DNA from: Gloeophyllum trabeum ATCC 11539
Lineage: Eukaryota; Basidiomycota; Agaricomycetes; Gloeophyllales; Gloeophyllaceae
Length of the DNA: 64,000 bases
Direction of reading: 5' to 3'
NCBI RefSeq assembly: GCF_000344685.1
Contig: NW_006920417.1
Location: forward strand, 1,249,412 to 1,313,411
Position 1 is the first letter of the stretch; each line of letters begins with the position of its first letter. The position numbers and the translations under genes were made by a program. Below the pieces are notes generated by a model. That model saw nothing but the letters and a program-made list of their open reading frames with translations. It searched no databases and had not been told where the DNA came from. Positions 59,688 through 64,000 of the stretch are shown here, in pieces.

Positions 59688-60235
59688 CGTCTTCGTCTGC
59701 AAGTATCACGTCGCTACGTGATACAAGACTGAGAGCGGGATGGTAACAGGTAGAAATATGTCTCGCAAGAGGACCGTTTAGATTCATGATGATATACCTC
59801 GCAAGTCGTGGCAGTATCCTCGTTGTACGATCCCGCACATCGGATCGACAGCTAAGAAGACGCTCTACGCATCGAGCGCCCAGCAAACACGACTGGTCGT
59901 AGGATACGTTTGCACAATAAGATTCTCATCAGAGTAAGCGGATCGGACAGAACATTGCATGCAGGCCTTTATGAATGCGTCCGAGCCGACTATGTGTGGC
60001 ACAGCGGCTCAGAGCCTAAACAGCAGTGGGTCAAGAAAGATCGTCGCGTTGTGATAGTAGCACCAGAAAGCGGATAGGCAAATACGTTATGTAAAAAGGG
60101 CGGGTGTAATACAGATACAATTGTTCGAGTGGAAAACGAGTGAGCGCGCCTGACAGAGAAAGAGCAGAGCGTGCAGACACACAACATTACGATAGCGCCG
60201 CGGTTATCCCCATTAAACAGCATCGGCAGCGCCCC
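59688..60235. other. Promoter region of the GGTase-I beta gene
   Basis: These 548 bases lie between the GGTase start and the Not2 stop, both on the minus strand. An in-frame reading continues upstream of 59687 but has no family sequence, so the ATG at 59687 is preferred. Confidence 0.4.
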
Positions 60236-62377
60236 TCACATCGACGTGACGATCGCCGGAAGGTTAGCCCTCGTTTGCGGTAGCTGCTGCGGCTGGGACT
60301 GCGTTGGCATCTGGAGGGTCAGGCCAGGCGCGAACGCGGGGTGCGCCTTCTCCTCCAGATCCGCGTACATGACCATCATGTCCTTGCGGCCCTTTTCCCA
60401 GTTCTCCGGATCCCAGTAGGTGTACGTCCCGGACTCCCCGCCGTTGACCTTCACAGAGTTCTGCTGGCCCGCCTCCTTCGTGAGCCATAGCCGCAGCTCC
60501 TTGTGGTACCGCCAATTGCGGTTATACCTGTCAATGCAAAAAGACCGCCGTGAGTGCGATGAAAACGGTCGGTCAGGAAAGGGTGACCCACAATTCCTGC
60601 GCGGCAACCTCCTGCATGGCATCCCGCGGAGACGAGTAGAACATGAAAAATAACGTCTCGTCACTGAATGCCTGAGCCTTGGCAGGCCCCGGTGGCGGAG
60701 GGTGTACGCTATAGCAGGCTGGTAAATGGAAGTCGGGCTCTACCGTATGCGCCGCTGATGAATCCGCCCAGGGCGTGATGAACGTCGAGTACAGATTTCT
60801 ATCCACCGATCAGATCACACAAAGCGCACGAGATGTCAAGACATACCCAGTATTCGTCATATCCATCCCCATCGTCCCTAAATCTGTACCCACCGTTAGC
60901 ATGCTCTGGTCCAGATCCGCATTCTTTATCATGGCTATTAGCCCTAATAGCCCCCACCGGTCCGCCGGAGACATTAGCACTTGTTGCGCAGGGGTCTGTG
61001 GCACGCCTCCCTGCGCATGTGCAGCATCAGCAGCTGGTGTCCCGTTCCCTAGATAGGGCGTCTGCTGTGCCTGCTGGCCTGCGCCTGGCGCTGGGTGGTG
61101 GCCCGCGATTGGCTGCTGGACATAGGAGGTTGGGGGAGGCACGCCCGGCGGTGCGTTTAGATGCTGCTGAGAGGGCTGCTGTGGTAGGTGGTTTGGCGCT
61201 GAATTGTGACCGCCGCCGTTTTGCTGCAATGACTGTGTCGGATACGAGCCCGCGCCCGCTGCAGCTGGTGTTTGGGAGCCACCGTTCGGGTTAGGGGAGT
61301 TCCATGCTGGGTGATTTGACTGGTTCAGCTTCATTGCGTAGTTCTGCAGTAACAAGGAGCAAGCGTGGCGTGCGAGAAGCAGAACGAATCAATTATCCAG
61401 CCTACTCCATCCATACGGGAAACATAGCGTACCCGTTGCTTTTCTGCTTCCGACTGGAACCCGGAATGTAAGTTTCGAGACGCACCCAGATTTAATAGCC
61501 CTGGTTGCTGCTGCCCTGCCTGCGATGGCGTAGAAGCCACGCCACCTAGCGAACCCAACAATGTCTGCCGCTGCTGATCGCTATTTTGCTGACCGAACCC
61601 GTTAAGCCCTGGTGGGTGACCTTCTTGATTCGGTTGACTCGGGTGTGCCGATTGTTGCGTTTGTGATGTCTGGGGTTGCCCACTTAGCGCGGGGAAGTCG
61701 TCCGGCGTAAAGTCGCGGTTCTGGTTCCCTCCTGACGTGCTCGATGAACCCTGTCCGCCCACCCCACCCAAGGCCACCCCCGTCCCTGCCTGACTCGCGT
61801 AGCTAGCACCTCCTGTCGCGCCGGTTGCCGTGCTATTCGATGTGGCCGCCGACCCAGTGGTAGTCGAACCGAGTGCTGGGAAGTCGTTCGGATCCAGGCC
61901 GACTTCGCTCGCTGACGACACCGAGGGTGCCGTGCCTAGGGTTGAAGGTGCGGTCTGAGGCGCCAGGTGCGGGGGTAAACTCGTGCTCGTATTGTTCGAC
62001 GGTTGTGTTGTCGTCTGCTGGGTGTGTGGCATGCTCGTCTGTTGGTGCTGGTGGGTTTGTGGCTGCTGCTGTGTCTGCTGCTGCTGCAGCGCGCTGCCGA
62101 ACGGGAATGTGCTCTGCGCGCGCTGCTGGATGAAGTTCGGTGATGGCTGCGAGACCATGCTCTGTGGCGTGCGGTGGTTTGGTAGGTTTGGGTAGCCCTG
62201 CATGACGTTCCTTGGTGGGAGGCCGAATGAGGGAGGATATGGGCCGCGGAAGTGGCCAGCTAGGCCCGGAGTGGGCGCTAGACTCGGTGGCCGCTGGGGT
62301 GGTTGTGGTTGACCTGGACGCACGGTGAATAACGCTTGTCTACTCTGCGCCGAAGTCCAGCGGTTACCTCGATTCAT
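60236..62377 (-). CDS. NOT2: CCR4-NOT complex subunit Not2 (Cdc36-like)
   Basis: The large first exon (from MNRGNRWTSAQSRQALF) is rich in Gln, Pro, Ser and Thr and has two short conserved pieces, DPNDFPALG and TPDDFPALS. Middle exons carry LMSPADRWGLLGLIAMIKN and LDQSMLTVGTDLGTMGMDM, the hallmark of the family. The C-terminal NOT box reads FSDETLFFMFYSSPRDAMQE and YWDPENWEKGRKDMMVMYAD. Not2 holds the CCR4-NOT deadenylase together with Not1, Not3 and Not5 and affects transcription and mRNA decay. The preceding upstream codon at 62395 is TTG, so the ATG at 62377 is the start. The window also carries a Vts1-like gene, a known recruiter of this complex, but far away. Confidence 0.93.
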
Positions 62378-64000
62378 TGCGTGCCGCCTACTCAAGAGTA
62401 AAGCTCCGAAAAGATACTTCCAGGGAATTTTGTTAGACTTTCCTCCGCAAAGCGCGTATAGCCGTGGTACCAGCTCACCAGAAACAAGCCGAACCAGGTA
62501 TTACTCGTTTGCTGCAGCGCACAGTTGACGCTTCTTTGGCCTCTCCGCGAAACCGCCTGTACCCACGTAGGACGCTTAATTCACAACTAAAAAGGCGTGC
62601 ATCAAACGCATATCCGGATGTAAAGCCACAGGAACATACAAGATTTAGAGCTCAGAGAACTGGTAGACGCAGCTGTGTCAGTGTAATTGTCGACTTGCAC
62701 TCAGGCTACGACGCCTAAGGGACACGGGGACCGGCCGGCCACAGCCAATTTGGGGCCGGAGATTACATAATATTTGGCTACATATGGATATGCTTGCCGA
62801 AAGCGACGTTTTCGGTCCTCTCTGAGTCTCGGTCAAGACGTTGTTTCCTGCCGCGTTTGCGACTCTTGTCTACGACTGTAGTCGCGTTACGCATGTCGAG
62901 AGACCACCCTCTAGGAGATTGGTTTCGGTGTTTAACCCTTGCAAGCAAGCGACACGCGCTCGGGAACAAGGGATCCAACTGTACCCCCAGGCTGTGGCGA
63001 CGAAGGTGCATCCTCCTTTGGACGTTCCGAGGGTAGCTGTCGTCGTTGAGTTGATTCTTCGATTGGATTTCATTAATGCCTGGGTGAAGCGAGGAGGTCG
63101 GGCGTCGTTGCTTGTGGCCATATTTCGCGCAATAACCAAGTCAAGCATTGGACGTCGATACACCGCTGTCCAATCGTACAGCACTGCGTTCCTCGCATAA
63201 TTGAAGAGACGCTGTCTACGCCTCCAAAGTAGGACAGTATCACGACTCTGCATACTTTCTGCCAACCCGTCTCATCCAGAGACACGCTGGTGAACTGAAG
63301 GTCGGATAATACACTATGTCCACCTCTTGAACGGGGACATGGACACTGCTCATGTCCAACATCATTGGTATGTTGCTATGCTTTGTTCCGAAGAGACTGC
63401 AGGCCTGTGGGTAGAACCATGGGTTTCGTCAATACGACGTTTGGTAATGAGTGCCGCTGCATATATTGCTGGAGCCCCTGGGACAACAACTCAAGTCATC
63501 TGCTCGAGAAGTCTGCAGACAACTCTGTTCATTGCTGATGCATCACTCATAACGGTGAACAGCTCGAGATCTCCAAGCGGCTGCCCTCATTATTCCTTTC
63601 GTTGCGCTGAACAGCTTGATAGCGTCGATATTTCGATCAGCAGGGCCCTGCGGCTGCGCGGCATGGATCAATCGAATCGTCCGCCGGACTTGTACTACGT
63701 TCACAAGACACCTGTCCTTGGAATGGCTCGGCGGAAAGCTGCTTCTGTTTCGCTCTGCAGAAAACCCTAGGCAGTCTCGGATGGGACTTACTCGAGAAGT
63801 CTGGAAAAAAAGTCTCCACCGTTCCTTAGACCAGTGAACTGTCCGGGCAAGGTCCAAGCGCTTGCGCACGTTCATCCCTGCGTCGGGCTCAAGTGCCTGA
63901 TATCGTCGGTACTCTGAGCAGCAGCTCACCACGATGGTTTGGTTATCGACGAACGAATCTTGCCCTTTGCCTAGCGGGCAAGCGGCGAAACGGCGCTCAT
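62378..64000. other. End of window, 1.6 kb without a supported gene
   Basis: The first few hundred bases are the Not2 promoter. Frames at 62870-63265 (minus, 131 codons), 63327-63770 (plus, 147 codons) and 63543-63932 (minus, 129 codons) are open but overlap one another, show no motif, and cannot all be real. No repeat, tRNA or splice-linked set was found. Confidence 0.4.

Noticed and set aside
61873..62195. Cys/Val-rich plus-strand frames opposite the Not2 Gln-rich exon
   Set aside because: CAG repeats read backwards give Cys/Leu/Val runs. This is not a cysteine-rich effector.
1..64000. CRISPR arrays, operons, ribosome binding sites and riboswitches
   Set aside because: The spliced genes and family content are eukaryotic, and no regularly spaced direct repeats or bacterial signals were seen. 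I also found no convincing tRNA B box.

Overview
The window looks like a piece of chromosome from a filamentous basidiomycete, most likely an Agaricomycete and perhaps a polypore. Genes are split by many short introns (about 45-65 bp, GT...AG, often with a CTAAC/CTGAC-like branch site). The gene types also fit: F-box proteins with the ACxDxGxxGCSLSxxSRY signature, a P450 with the heme motif FGFGRRVCPG, a pectin methylesterase, a GH16 glucanase and a small secreted family with a VNGADGKP core. The taxonomic call is inference from protein character; no search was run.

Layout. 1-4.1 kb: the 3' part of a Cdc7/SepH-like (septation initiation network) kinase, then the mitochondrial ribosomal protein uL5m. 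5.5-8.8 kb: an F-box gene with one frameshift, then a CE8 pectin methylesterase. 8.8-10.35 kb: repeat-bearing DNA without a recognised gene. 10.35-11.4 kb: a secreted protein built of two copies of one domain. 12.5-17.3 kb: a compact trio of two divergent 2-oxoglutarate/Fe(II) oxygenases and a short-chain dehydrogenase. 18.35-18.40 kb: a 53-bp near-perfect palindrome. 18.8-23.0 kb: the large NAD-specific glutamate dehydrogenase. 23.3-24.8 kb: a non-autonomous CACTA-like DNA transposon with terminal inverted repeats, subterminal repeats and a 3-bp target duplication. 25.2-26.2 kb: a second F-box gene. 28.2-30.2 kb: a Vts1/Smaug-type SAM-domain RNA-binding protein. 30.9-34.1 kb: GH16 glucanase and a second SDR, convergent. 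35.6-39.4 kb: a MIF4G-like orphan gene and a cytochrome P450, convergent. 40.8-46.5 kb: Fzo1 mitofusin and an EF-hand MscS channel. 47.2-48.4 kb: a second MIF4G-like gene with the same exon layout as the first. 49.9-55.3 kb: two convergent, diverged copies of an F-box/zinc-finger gene. 55.9-62.4 kb: a Tgl2-like lipase, the GGTase-I beta subunit and the CCR4-NOT subunit Not2. The last 1.6 kb holds no gene I can support.

How the genes fit together. Most are ordinary housekeeping genes (cytokinesis, mitochondrial translation and fusion, nitrogen metabolism, prenylation, mRNA decay). They alternate with accessory stretches holding the oxygenase/SDR trio, P450, cell-wall enzymes, F-box genes and MIF4G-like genes. 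Exon boundaries were worked out by hand from splice sites, reading phase and family motifs; where the exon lengths sum to a multiple of three I give them.
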